From: Curtobacterium sp. HSID17257
Lineage (GTDB): Bacteria; Actinomycetota; Actinomycetes; Actinomycetales; Microbacteriaceae
DNA length: 39,911 nt
Reading direction: 5' to 3'
NCBI RefSeq assembly: GCF_003989515.1
Contig: NZ_RBLU01000022.1
Coordinates: 1 to 39,911, forward strand
The notes under the pieces are model-generated. The model searched no databases, was not told where the DNA came from, and was given only the letters and a program-made list of their open reading frames with translations. Within the stretch, counting starts at the first letter, position 1. Each line of letters opens with the position of its first letter. Shown piece by piece: positions 17,527-25,311 of this stretch. Position numbers and translations under genes: made by a program.

Positions 17527-17608
17527 GCCCCCAGCATGCCCGTCGGATCAGCTGTGCTGTCGTCAGAAGCACGATCGAGCGGGCACGACACGCCGCGCGT
17601 CATCCGCC

Positions 17609-17662
17609 GAGCGGGCGACATGCGTCACGGTCGAGCGTGGCCGTGACGCATGTCGCCCGCTC
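17609..17662. terminator. 22-bp perfect inverted repeat after the hexuronate operon
   Basis: The arm GAGCGGGCGACATGCGTCAC plus GG (17609–17630) is fully complementary to 17641–17662, with a 10-base loop. It lies 34 bp beyond the stop of the last operon gene and is a likely terminator. A related word, GAGCGGGCACGACACG, occurs just upstream near 17576, so part of it may be a dispersed repeat. Apart from these, 17527–17695 shows nothing. Confidence 0.7.
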
Positions 17663-17695
17663 AGGCCCGAAGCCGGGATCGGGACCGGCGGAGGC

Positions 17696-19051
17696 CTACC
17701 AGTCGTGGACGGTGCCGTCGGCCAGGCGGTTGAACGGCAGGTACGCCTGCTCGTACGGGTACTTCCCCGCCTCGTCGAGGTCGAGCGTCACGCCGAGACC
17801 CGGCTCGTCGCCCGGGTGCAGGTAGCCGTCCGTGAAGGTGAACGTCTGCCGGAACACCTGGTTCGTCCGGGGCCCGTGCTGCATGTACTCCTGGATGCCG
17901 AAGTTGTGGATCGCCATGCCGAGGTGCATCTGCGCCGCGAGGCCGACGGGCGAGATGTCGGTCGGCCCGTGGAACCCGGACTTGATCTGGTACATCGCCG
18001 CGTAGTCCATCGTCTTGCGCAGCGGGGTGACGCCGCCCATGTGGGTCACGGCACCGCGGACGTAGTCGATGAGCTGGTCGCGGATGATGTCCTTGAAGTC
18101 CCAGATCGTGTTGAACACCTCGCCGATCGCGAGCGGCGTCGTGGTGTGCTGCCGGACGAGCTTGAGCGCCTCCTGGTTCTCGGCGGGTGTGCAGTCCTCG
18201 AGCCAGAACAGGTCGTACGGCTCCAGGCTCTTGCCGAGCTTCGCGGCCTGCAGCGGGGTCATCCGGTGGTGGCCGTCGTGCAGGAGCGGCAGCTCGGGGC
18301 CGAACTCGTTGCGGACGGCCTCGAACACGGTCGGCACGTGCCGCAGGTACGCCCGGGTGTCCCAGTCCTCCATCGCCGGGAACGCTCCGCGCTGCGCGGG
18401 CTCGAAGTCGTAGCGGACGCCGGCGTTGCCCTCGGTGGTCCGGTTCGACGCGATGCCGTAGATGCTCTCGAGCCCGGGGACCCCGGTCTGCACCCGGATC
18501 GACCGGTAGCCCTCGGCCTGGTGCTCGCGGATCGAGTCGAACAGCTCGGGCAGTTCCTTGCCGGAGGCGTGCCCGTAGGCCATGAGTCCGGTGCGCGACG
18601 CCCCGCCGAGCAGCTGGTAGAGCGACATCCCCGCGACCTTGGCCTTGATGTCCCAGAGCGCCATGTCGACGGCGGCGATCGCGGCCATGGTGACCGGGCC
18701 GCGGCGCCAGTAGGACGAGCGGTAGAGGAACTGCCAGGCGTCCTCGATGCGGCTGGCATCGCGCCCGACGAGCAGGGGGACGACGTGCTCCGACAGGTAC
18801 GCGGAGACGGCGAGCTCGCGACCGTTCAGGGTGGCGTCGCCGAGACCGGTGACGCCGTCCGCGGTCGTGAGCTTCAGGGTGACGAAGTTCCGGTCCGGGC
18901 TCGTGACGATCACCTCGGCCCGGTCGATCAGCTGCCCGCGGTCGGTCGACGCCCAGGTGTCCGGACGGCCGGCGGTCGGGTCCGTCGCCGCGCCGCCGTC
19001 GGCGGCACTGGGGACGGGCGCGGCGGGGTTCGTGGTGCCGGTGTCGGTCAT
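17696..19051 (-). CDS. manD: D-mannonate dehydratase (ManD/RspA, enolase superfamily)
   Basis: This 451-residue enzyme dehydrates D-mannonate to 2-keto-3-deoxy-D-gluconate. The chain shows the ManD arrangement: metal ligands Asp259 in HDGHH, Glu285 in WLEDCTPAEN and Glu311 in IGEVFNT. His261 is next to the first ligand, and ALWDIKAKVAGMSLYQLLGG lies in the capping and barrel region. The C-terminus GTVHDW is typical. The first ~38 residues are an Ala/Pro/Thr-rich extension. Its ATG overlaps the stop of the upstream reductase gene (ATGA), so translation is coupled. Some ManD-family proteins have little dehydratase activity, but a fructuronate reductase and glucuronate isomerase nearby support the assigned reaction. 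Confidence 0.88.
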   Translation of the reverse strand: MTDTGTTNPAAPVPSAADGGAATDPTAGRPDTWASTDRGQLIDRAEVIVTSPDRNFVTLKLTTADGVTGLGDATLNGRELAVSAYLSEHVVPLLVGRDASRIEDAWQFLYRSSYWRRGPVTMAAIAAVDMALWDIKAKVAGMSLYQLLGGASRTGLMAYGHASGKELPELFDSIREHQAEGYRSIRVQTGVPGLESIYGIASNRTTEGNAGVRYDFEPAQRGAFPAMEDWDTRAYLRHVPTVFEAVRNEFGPELPLLHDGHHRMTPLQAAKLGKSLEPYDLFWLEDCTPAENQEALKLVRQHTTTPLAIGEVFNTIWDFKDIIRDQLIDYVRGAVTHMGGVTPLRKTMDYAAMYQIKSGFHGPTDISPVGLAAQMHLGMAIHNFGIQEYMQHGPRTNQVFRQTFTFTDGYLHPGDEPGLGVTLDLDEAGKYPYEQAYLPFNRLADGTVHDW

Positions 19052-20328
19052 GCGTGGACTCCTTCGTCGACGGGGCCGCGTGCGGGTGCCGCGGCGGCGC
19101 GGATGCGTTCGGCGGCCGCGGTGACGGCGGCCACCACGGGGGTGGTGTCGAGGTCGGGCGCGACGACCCCCAGGACGTCGTGCAGGTCCGAGTCTGGCCC
19201 GGGCGCTCCGGCGTCGTCCACCAGCTCGGGCTGCGTGGTGCAGTGCAACCACCAGGCGGCGAGCAGGGTCGCGGCTCCCGGGCCGATCCCGGCGTCGGGG
19301 TCGCGCTGGAGTCGCCGACGCAGGACGTCGACGACGCGGACGGGCAGCTTCTGCGAGCCGCCGGACGCGATCTGGCGCAGGGTGTGCCGGATGCGCGGGT
19401 TCGCGAACCGCTCGACGAGCGCGGCCCGGGCGTCGGCGACCTCGTCGGCGGGCAGCGGGAGCTCGGCGGCGGCCTCGTCCCAGAGCTGCTCGACGACGGT
19501 ACGGCAGCGTTCGTCGCCCATCGCGGAGGCGACGGTCTCGTGGCCGAGCAGCAGGCCGAGGTACGCCAGGAGCGAGTGCGACCCGTTCAGCAGCCAGAGC
19601 TTCCGCTGCTCGTACGGGGTGACGTCGGGCACGAGCCGGACGCCCGCGGTCTCCCAATCGGGGCGGTCGACGCCGTCGAACGCGTCCTCGAGCACCCACT
19701 CGGCGAAGGGTTCCGTGACCACGGGCACGCGGTCGCCGTCGAGCGCCCCGGGCAGGTCGCCGATCTCCGCGAGGTCGGAGGCGGTGGTGGCCGGCGTGAT
19801 CCGGTCGACCATCGACGAGGGGAACGCGACCGTCGACGCGGTCCACGACCGGAGCGCCGGGTCGTCCGTCGCCCCCAGCACGGCCTCCCGCAGGACCTCG
19901 CCGTTGTGCGTCAGGTTGTCGAGCGACACCAGCGCGATCCGGCCGCCGCCGGCGGCCCGTCGGGCGGCGAGCCCCTCGACCAGCCGGGCCGGCACGCCGG
20001 AGTCGGCGCGGTAGCCGGCCTCGGTGACCGTCAGCGTGACGACGGTCGTCTCCGGGGACGCGACCAGGTGCCTCCAGGCCGTGTCGTCGCTGCCGGGGTG
20101 GGCCGCGACGACGGTGTCGACCACCTCGGCGGTGTCGCCGTCGGCCGCGCGCGTGACGAGTGTGTACCGGCAGTCCTGCGCGGAGAGGGCCTCGGCCGCC
20201 GACGGTGACCGACCGGTGAACGCGGTGATGCCCCACGCCTCGCCTCGGGCGTGCCCCGTGTACCAGGCGAGGTGGGCGCGCGCGAACGCCCCGATGCCGA
20301 GGTGCACGATGCCGGGACGACGGGTCAT
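19048..20328 (-). CDS. uxuB: Fructuronate reductase/mannitol dehydrogenase family
   Basis: This 426-residue NAD-dependent polyol dehydrogenase probably reduces D-fructuronate to D-mannonate. A Rossmann fold starts at IVHLGIGAFARAHLA (residues 7–21). The catalytic motif of the long-chain mannitol dehydrogenase family is intact: Lys243, Asn248 and His251 in RKLWLLNGSHSLLAYLG. SLDNLTHNGEVL (residues 135–146) is another family block. Both ends overlap neighbours by 4 bp (ATGA). Mannitol or altronate dehydrogenase activity cannot be excluded from sequence alone; the flanking manD and the divergent uxaC favour fructuronate. Confidence 0.85.
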   Translation of the reverse strand: MTRRPGIVHLGIGAFARAHLAWYTGHARGEAWGITAFTGRSPSAAEALSAQDCRYTLVTRAADGDTAEVVDTVVAAHPGSDDTAWRHLVASPETTVVTLTVTEAGYRADSGVPARLVEGLAARRAAGGGRIALVSLDNLTHNGEVLREAVLGATDDPALRSWTASTVAFPSSMVDRITPATTASDLAEIGDLPGALDGDRVPVVTEPFAEWVLEDAFDGVDRPDWETAGVRLVPDVTPYEQRKLWLLNGSHSLLAYLGLLLGHETVASAMGDERCRTVVEQLWDEAAAELPLPADEVADARAALVERFANPRIRHTLRQIASGGSQKLPVRVVDVLRRRLQRDPDAGIGPGAATLLAAWWLHCTTQPELVDDAGAPGPDSDLHDVLGVVAPDLDTTPVVAAVTAAAERIRAAAAPARGPVDEGVHA

Positions 20329-21197
20329 GCCGTCACCGGCACCAGGGAGCGGAGGTACGCCAGGTTGTCGGCGGTGCGCTCCGCGAGCGGCAGGTCGGTG
20401 GAGAAGTCCTCGATGGTGACCCAGCCGTCGTAGCCGTGCTGCCGCAGGGCGTCGAGGTACTCGGACACCGACGCCTGGCCGTCGCGCAGCGGTGCCCACT
20501 CGTTCCGCCAGATCCGGCTGCCGTCGGCTCGGGTCTCGCCGGTGTCGACCCAGCGGGCGTTCTTGACGTGCGCGTGGGCGAGGTACGGGCCGAGGAGCTC
20601 GAAGGCCGCCAGGTGGTCCTCCTGCCCCTCGATGACGAGGTTCCCCAGGTCGTGGATGACGCCGACGTGCTCGGGGTCGAGCCCGTCCACGAGCCGGAGC
20701 GCCGCGGACGCCGACGGGGTGATCGTCATGTGGTGCAGCTCGACGAGCGCCTTGACGCCGAGGTCGGCCGCGCGGGCGGCAGCCCACTCGAGGTCGGCGC
20801 GCGTCCGGTCGAAGAGCTCGCCGTAGGTGGTGCCGGTCCGCTCCCGCTCGCGCTGGTACCAGGGCATGGTCACGCGGACCTGGCGGGCGCCGAGGCCGCT
20901 CGTCACCCGGAGCATCGTCTCGACGCCCTCGTGGTCGGCCACCGGCTGGTAGCCGCCGATCCCGGAGTACTCCAGGCCGGCGGCGTCGGTGACCCGAGCG
21001 ATCTCGCCGACCTGGTCCGCGATGCCGGTGAACTGCCAGGTCGAGCGGTTGCCGGCCCAGAAGCCGGACGAGCCGTCTGCGGTGCGGTCGTCGACGATCC
21101 GCCACTCGATGCCGTCCCAGCCCTGCTCGGCGAGGGTGTCGGCTGCCTGCGCCGGGGTCCAGTCGGGCGTCGAGGCGGTGAACACGGAGAACTTCAC
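20325..21197 (-). CDS. Sugar phosphate isomerase/epimerase-like TIM barrel (first)
   Basis: This 290-residue xylose-isomerase-like TIM-barrel protein carries a likely divalent metal site: Glu153 in VELHHMTI, Asp183 in IHDLGNLV, His210 in AHAHVKNARW and Glu263 in TIEDFS. That is the full Glu-Asp-His-Glu set of the family. The start is GTG, overlapping the upstream stop as GTGA. Members act as isomerases, epimerases, or lyases on keto sugars, and the substrate is not evident here. It lies between a Gfo/Idh/MocA dehydrogenase and the fructuronate reductase, so it acts on the imported sugar. It is not needed for the glucuronate-to-KDG route itself. Confidence 0.82.
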   Translation of the reverse strand: MKFSVFTASTPDWTPAQAADTLAEQGWDGIEWRIVDDRTADGSSGFWAGNRSTWQFTGIADQVGEIARVTDAAGLEYSGIGGYQPVADHEGVETMLRVTSGLGARQVRVTMPWYQRERERTGTTYGELFDRTRADLEWAAARAADLGVKALVELHHMTITPSASAALRLVDGLDPEHVGVIHDLGNLVIEGQEDHLAAFELLGPYLAHAHVKNARWVDTGETRADGSRIWRNEWAPLRDGQASVSEYLDALRQHGYDGWVTIEDFSTDLPLAERTADNLAYLRSLVPVTA

Positions 21198-22396
21198 CGG
21201 ACTGCTCCTTCCCGGGGAGCGACGACGGCCCGGGGAGCGACGACGGGTTCGACGTCGTCGTACTTCCCCTCGATGACGTCGTCGATCCGCACCGGCTGCC
21301 CGAGCGTCGCGCTGACGTACAGCCCGCGGACGGTGGCGAGCGACACGAGGGCGTCGTCCACGGTCACACCGGGGTCGCGGCCCTCCCGGATCGCCGCGAC
21401 GACGTCCGTGTACTGGCGGGTGTGCCCCGCGGCGAAGTGGTCCGCCTCGGCCGGGCCACCGACGACGTGCTCCGGTGGGACGACGTCGTGCTTCTGGTCG
21501 GCGGCGTCGGCCACCGCGGTGGTGTTCGCCGTCGTCGCCGCGGACTCCAGCGTCGCCGTGTCCGGCGCGACGTGGAAGTACGCGAGCCGGTCGTCGTCGA
21601 CGATCGCCGACCCGTGCGTGCCGTACACCGCGTAGCGCGCCGAGAGCCCGGGGTACGCGGCGGTCGTGCAGTGGACGACCCCGAGGGCGCCGTTCCGGAA
21701 CCGCACGGTGGCGACCGCCGTGTCCTCGACCTCGATGCGGTCGTGCGCCAGGAGTCCGACCTGCGCCGAGATCTCCTCCGGACGACCGAGGGCCCACACG
21801 AGCAGGTCGACGGTGTGCACGCCCTGGTTCATCACCGCGCCGCCGCCGTCGAGCGCCCAGGTGCCGCGCCAGTCGCCCGAGTCGTAGTAGCCCTGCGAGC
21901 GGTACCAGGCGACGCTCGCGACGCCGGACGTCACGGTGCCGAAGTCGCCGCCGTGCGCGGCTCCCGCGACGGCGACCGAGGCCGGGTCGAAGCGGTGCTG
22001 GCTGATCACGCTCGTCATCAGGCCACGCGAGCGGGCGTCGGCGGCGAGCGCGGCGATCTTCCGCGCCCGCGGCATCGTGGTGTCGAGCGGCTTCTCGATG
22101 ACGACGTGCTTGCCGGCGGCGAGCGCCGCCTCGGCCAGCTGGACGTGCATGCCGGAGGGCGAGCAGATCGCGACGACGTCGATGTCGGTCTGCGCGATGG
22201 CGTCCTCGATGGTCGCGGTGGTGACGGGCCGGTCGGCGCCCGTGGCCTCGAGCTCGTCGGCGGCGCCGGTGGCGGCCGCGGGGACGGCGTCGACGAGGGC
22301 GACGACCTGCAGGTCCGGGTGCTGTGCGGCGACGCGGGCGTGGTGGCGTCCGATGACGCCGGCGCCGACGACGGCGAGCTTCAGTGGGGTGGTCAT
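21194..22396 (-). CDS. Gfo/Idh/MocA family NAD(P)-dependent sugar oxidoreductase
   Basis: This 400-residue dehydrogenase has an N-terminal Rossmann domain (AVVGAGVIGRHHARV, residues 9–23) and the signature HVVIEKPLD carrying the catalytic Lys. The C-terminal alpha/beta domain contains GGGAVMNQGVHTVDLLVWALG, whose His is the usual proton acceptor; the acid normally found three residues before it is Asn here. The family oxidises or reduces ring hydroxyls, often at C2 or C3 of glycosides. The last residues include a small duplication (VVAPRAVVAPRE). It is coupled to its neighbours by 4-bp overlaps at both ends. The exact substrate is unknown. Confidence 0.85.
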   Translation of the reverse strand: MTTPLKLAVVGAGVIGRHHARVAAQHPDLQVVALVDAVPAAATGAADELEATGADRPVTTATIEDAIAQTDIDVVAICSPSGMHVQLAEAALAAGKHVVIEKPLDTTMPRARKIAALAADARSRGLMTSVISQHRFDPASVAVAGAAHGGDFGTVTSGVASVAWYRSQGYYDSGDWRGTWALDGGGAVMNQGVHTVDLLVWALGRPEEISAQVGLLAHDRIEVEDTAVATVRFRNGALGVVHCTTAAYPGLSARYAVYGTHGSAIVDDDRLAYFHVAPDTATLESAATTANTTAVADAADQKHDVVPPEHVVGGPAEADHFAAGHTRQYTDVVAAIREGRDPGVTVDDALVSLATVRGLYVSATLGQPVRIDDVIEGKYDDVEPVVAPRAVVAPREGAVR

Positions 22397-23229
22397 CGCA
22401 GGGTGACTCCGATCTGGTCGGTGAGGCTCCGGAAGGCTCGTCCGGCGCGGCCGAACGCGGCGGGGCCGGAGAACCCGCCGAGGCTGTTCACGTCGGTCAG
22501 GTGTGGTTCGAGGGAGGCGTACCCGGCGTACCCGGCGTCACGCAGCGCGGTGAGCGTGAGCAGGAGTTCGCCGTCGCCCTCCCCCGCCGGGACGACGGAC
22601 CCATCAGCGGCGAGGGCGTCCTTGACCTGCAGGTAGTCGACGTAGGGCGCGAGCTGCGCCCAGCCGTCGGTGAACGGCGCCACGCCGCACTGCACGTAGT
22701 TCGCGTTGTCCCAGGCGAGTCGCAGCGCGCCCGAACCGACGCTCTCGACGATGTCGAGCACGCGCTCGGGCACGTCGCCGTAGATGTCCTTCTCGTTCTC
22801 GTGCAGCAGGGTGACGCCCTCGCGCTCGGCCAGGTCGGCGAGCGCGCGCATCCGGACGAGGACGTCGTCGCGCACCTCGTCCGCGGTGCGGCCGTCGAAG
22901 TAGAACGAGAAGATCCGGATGTTCGTCGTCCCGAGGGCGTGCGCGGCCCGGATCGCACGGGCGAGCCGCGACACCTCGTGCTCGACGGGCTCGTCGACGG
23001 GCACCTTGCCGATCGGCGAGGCGACGGCGGACACGGTCTGTCCGCGCTCCTCGAACAGGCGGTGCAGCCCGGCGAGCTGGTCCTCGTCGAGGTCGACGAC
23101 GTTGGTGCCCCAGGCGCTGCGCACCTCGATGGCGCTCGCGCCGAGCGCCTGGAGGACCGCGACCTGGACGACCGGGTCGGCGTCGATCTCGTCGCCGAAG
23201 CCGGAGAGCTCCCACGTTGGCTGGGTCAT
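22393..23229 (-). CDS. Sugar phosphate isomerase/epimerase-like TIM barrel (second)
   Basis: This 278-residue TIM-barrel protein is of the same superfamily as its operon partner but is clearly a different subfamily. Probable metal ligands are Glu144 (LLHENEKDIYG), Asp174 (LAWDNANYV) and Glu241 (ASLEPHL). At the position of the usual metal-binding His it has Gln201 (YLQVKDA). IRIFSFYFDG (residues 104–113) is a family block. The start ATG at 23229 is the first gene after a 124-bp gap containing hairpins. Its stop overlaps the next start (ATGA). It may epimerise or cleave a keto-sugar; nothing in the sequence names the substrate. Confidence 0.82.
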   Translation of the reverse strand: MTQPTWELSGFGDEIDADPVVQVAVLQALGASAIEVRSAWGTNVVDLDEDQLAGLHRLFEERGQTVSAVASPIGKVPVDEPVEHEVSRLARAIRAAHALGTTNIRIFSFYFDGRTADEVRDDVLVRMRALADLAEREGVTLLHENEKDIYGDVPERVLDIVESVGSGALRLAWDNANYVQCGVAPFTDGWAQLAPYVDYLQVKDALAADGSVVPAGEGDGELLLTLTALRDAGYAGYASLEPHLTDVNSLGGFSGPAAFGRAGRAFRSLTDQIGVTLR

Positions 23230-23244
23230 CGTGTTCCTTCCTTG

Positions 23245-23348
23245 TCGGACGGGAGGCGCGTACGGGCTGGCACCGCGCCTCCCGTCCGTCGTGTGGTTGC
23301 GTGCGTCACGTGACGGACCCGGCTGCCTCGGCGGGTTCTGCCCGCCGA
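23245..23348. repeat. Hairpin cluster splitting the hexuronate operon
   Basis: Between the permease stop and the downstream TIM-barrel start lie three inverted repeats. GGACGGGAGGCGCG (23247–23260) pairs with CGCGCCTCCCGTCC (23273–23286) and is a copy of the window's dispersed hairpin family. CGTCACGTGACG is a short palindrome near 23304–23315. TCGGCGGG-TTCTG-CCCGCCGA (23328–23348) is a perfect 8-bp hairpin. They could lower read-through or protect the transporter part of the message. Confidence 0.7.
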
Positions 23349-23353
23349 CCAGG

Positions 23354-24301
23354 TCACTTGACGGAGCCGGCGGTCAGACCGCCGACCAGGTAGCGCTGGA
23401 AGACCAGGTAGAGCGCGACGACCGGTACGGCGCAGACGATCGACGCGGCCATCATCTGGCCGTAGATCGGGACGGCGCCGCCCTCCTGGGCGGTGCCGAG
23501 CACCTGCAGCACCACGGCGACCGTGCGGGTGTTCGGGGTCGTCATGATGGTGCTGAAGAGCACGTCGTTCCAGCCGAGCAGGAAGGCGAAGATCGCCGAG
23601 ACCACGATGCCCGGCCACGAGAGCGGCAGCACCACGCTCCGCAGGATCCGCCCGCTCGAGGCACCGTCGATGCGGGCGGCCTCCTCGAGCTCCTTCGGCA
23701 GGCCGCGCAGGTACGTGACCATCACCCACGTCGAGAACGGCAGGGCGAAGGTCAGGTAGGTGACGAACAGGCCCCAGCGGGTGCCGATCACCTGCACGCC
23801 GGTCGCGCTGGCGATGTTGGCGAAGACGACGAAGACGGGCAGGAGCAGCAGGGTGCCGGGGATCGACTGCAGCGCCAGCAGCCCGCGGAGGATCGTCAGG
23901 CGGCCGAGGAACCGGAACCGGACGAGCACGTAGGCGGTGGACACGGCGAGCGCGGCACTCGCGACGGCGACGGCCCCGGCGGTGAGCAGCGAGTTCACCA
24001 GGCCCTGGCCGAGCGCCACCGTGTCCCAGATCGCGACGTAGTTCGTCAGCGTGAACTCGGAGGGGAAGTACTCGCCGCGGGCGACCGCGACGTCCGAGTT
24101 CACCGACCCGAACAGGATGTACAGCACCGGTACGGCGATGAACGCGACGAGGAGCACGATCACGGTGACAAGCAGCCACCGGGGCAGCAGCCGGGTGACG
24201 TCGGTGTCGTACGGGCGCCTCGGGCGCTTCGCACCGCCGGCGGTGATGCTCTCGGTGAGCGTCGCGGTCGGGCGGGTCCGGGTCTGGCTGAAGGCGCTCA
24301 T
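23354..24301 (-). CDS. Carbohydrate ABC transporter permease (MalG type)
   Basis: This 315-residue inner-membrane permease has six predicted helices after a ~40-residue cytoplasmic N-terminus. The EAA loop that contacts the ATPase is clear (EEAARIDGASSGRILRSVVL, about residues 209–228). Its start overlaps the stop of the other permease gene (ATGA). With that permease and the binding protein it forms a CUT1-type importer. No ATPase gene is present, so a shared MsiK-like ATPase encoded elsewhere is expected, as in many actinobacteria. A hairpin cluster follows the stop. Confidence 0.93.
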   Translation of the reverse strand: MSAFSQTRTRPTATLTESITAGGAKRPRRPYDTDVTRLLPRWLLVTVIVLLVAFIAVPVLYILFGSVNSDVAVARGEYFPSEFTLTNYVAIWDTVALGQGLVNSLLTAGAVAVASAALAVSTAYVLVRFRFLGRLTILRGLLALQSIPGTLLLLPVFVVFANIASATGVQVIGTRWGLFVTYLTFALPFSTWVMVTYLRGLPKELEEAARIDGASSGRILRSVVLPLSWPGIVVSAIFAFLLGWNDVLFSTIMTTPNTRTVAVVLQVLGTAQEGGAVPIYGQMMAASIVCAVPVVALYLVFQRYLVGGLTAGSVK

Positions 24302-25311
24302 GCGCGGGCTCCCTCGATGTCGGCGGCGGCCGGGGCGGCGAGCACGGCGCGGTCGGCGCGGCGCTGCTTCCGGGTGGGGCCCGCGTCGTCACCGGTGTCG
24401 AGCTTGACGGCCCGCAGGTAGACGAAGAGCGGGATCGCGACGATCACCAGCGAGCAGATCGCCATCGCCGCGGACAGGCCGAAGCGGAACGACTGGAAGC
24501 TCGCGATGTACGTCAGGACGGGCATCACCTCGACGCTCGAGGGCAGGGGGTTCCCGAAGAGCACGAACGGCAGCGTGAAGTTGTTGATGTTGTGCAGGAT
24601 CGAGATGATGATCGCCAGGCTCAACGGGCCGCGCAGGTACGGGAAGACGATGTACCGGAGCTTCGCCCACCACGTCACGCCGTCGAGGGCGGCGGCCTCG
24701 TGCACCTCGTTGTCGACGGCCTGGAGTCCGGCGAGCGAGAGCAGGTAGACGAACGGCCAGCTCGTCCAGACCATGACGCCGGCGAGCGCCCAGTACGACG
24801 CCGAGCCGTTCAGCCAGAGGACGTCGGTGCCGAGCGCGGTGTTCACCACGCCCTGCGGCTGGAGCATCGTGCGGAAGAACGTCCCGACGACGAACGCCGG
24901 CAGCACGTAGGGCACGAGGTAGATCGACCGGACCAGACCGCGACCGGGGAAGCGGTTCTGAGTGGAGATCGCCGCGGCGACGCCGATCGGCACGGTGACC
25001 GCGGTGACGAGCACCGACAGGGACACCGAGATCCAGATCGAGTGCAGGAGCGGCGAGTCGGTGAATGCCTCGGCGAAGTTCGCGAACCCGACGAAGGGGG
25101 CGCTGAACCACTGGCGGAGCGTGTACTGGTCGAGGTCGAGCATCGCGATGTACACGCCGACGAGCAGCGGGACGACGATGACGGCGAGCATGAGGACGCC
25201 ACCGGGCAGGAGCATCCACAGCGGACGCTCGCGCTTGTACAGCGGGGTCTTCCCGTGCGGGCGGACCGCGCGCGGGGTCTCCTGGCGGGGCCGGGTCTGC
25301 GTGGTGGTCAT
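24298..25311 (-). CDS. Carbohydrate ABC transporter permease (MalF type)
   Basis: This 337-residue permease has six predicted membrane helices. The EAA-type loop reads HEAAALDGVTWWAKLRYIVF, where the usual final Gly/Pro block is YLRGPL. ATG at 25311 is chosen because the A of this start is the last base of the binding-protein stop (TGATG), a common coupling arrangement. An open frame extends further upstream but it would overlap the binding-protein gene. The pair of permeases differ in N-terminus and loop sequence, so they should form a heterodimer. Confidence 0.93.
   Translation of the reverse strand: MTTTQTRPRQETPRAVRPHGKTPLYKRERPLWMLLPGGVLMLAVIVVPLLVGVYIAMLDLDQYTLRQWFSAPFVGFANFAEAFTDSPLLHSIWISVSLSVLVTAVTVPIGVAAAISTQNRFPGRGLVRSIYLVPYVLPAFVVGTFFRTMLQPQGVVNTALGTDVLWLNGSASYWALAGVMVWTSWPFVYLLSLAGLQAVDNEVHEAAALDGVTWWAKLRYIVFPYLRGPLSLAIIISILHNINNFTLPFVLFGNPLPSSVEVMPVLTYIASFQSFRFGLSAAMAICSLVIVAIPLFVYLRAVKLDTGDDAGPTRKQRRADRAVLAAPAAADIEGARA

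Noticed and set aside
19052..20236. N-terminal extension of the mannonate dehydratase frame by about 395 residues
   Set aside because: It overlaps the fructuronate reductase gene in another frame, and the ATGA overlap and family start place the true N-terminus at 19051.
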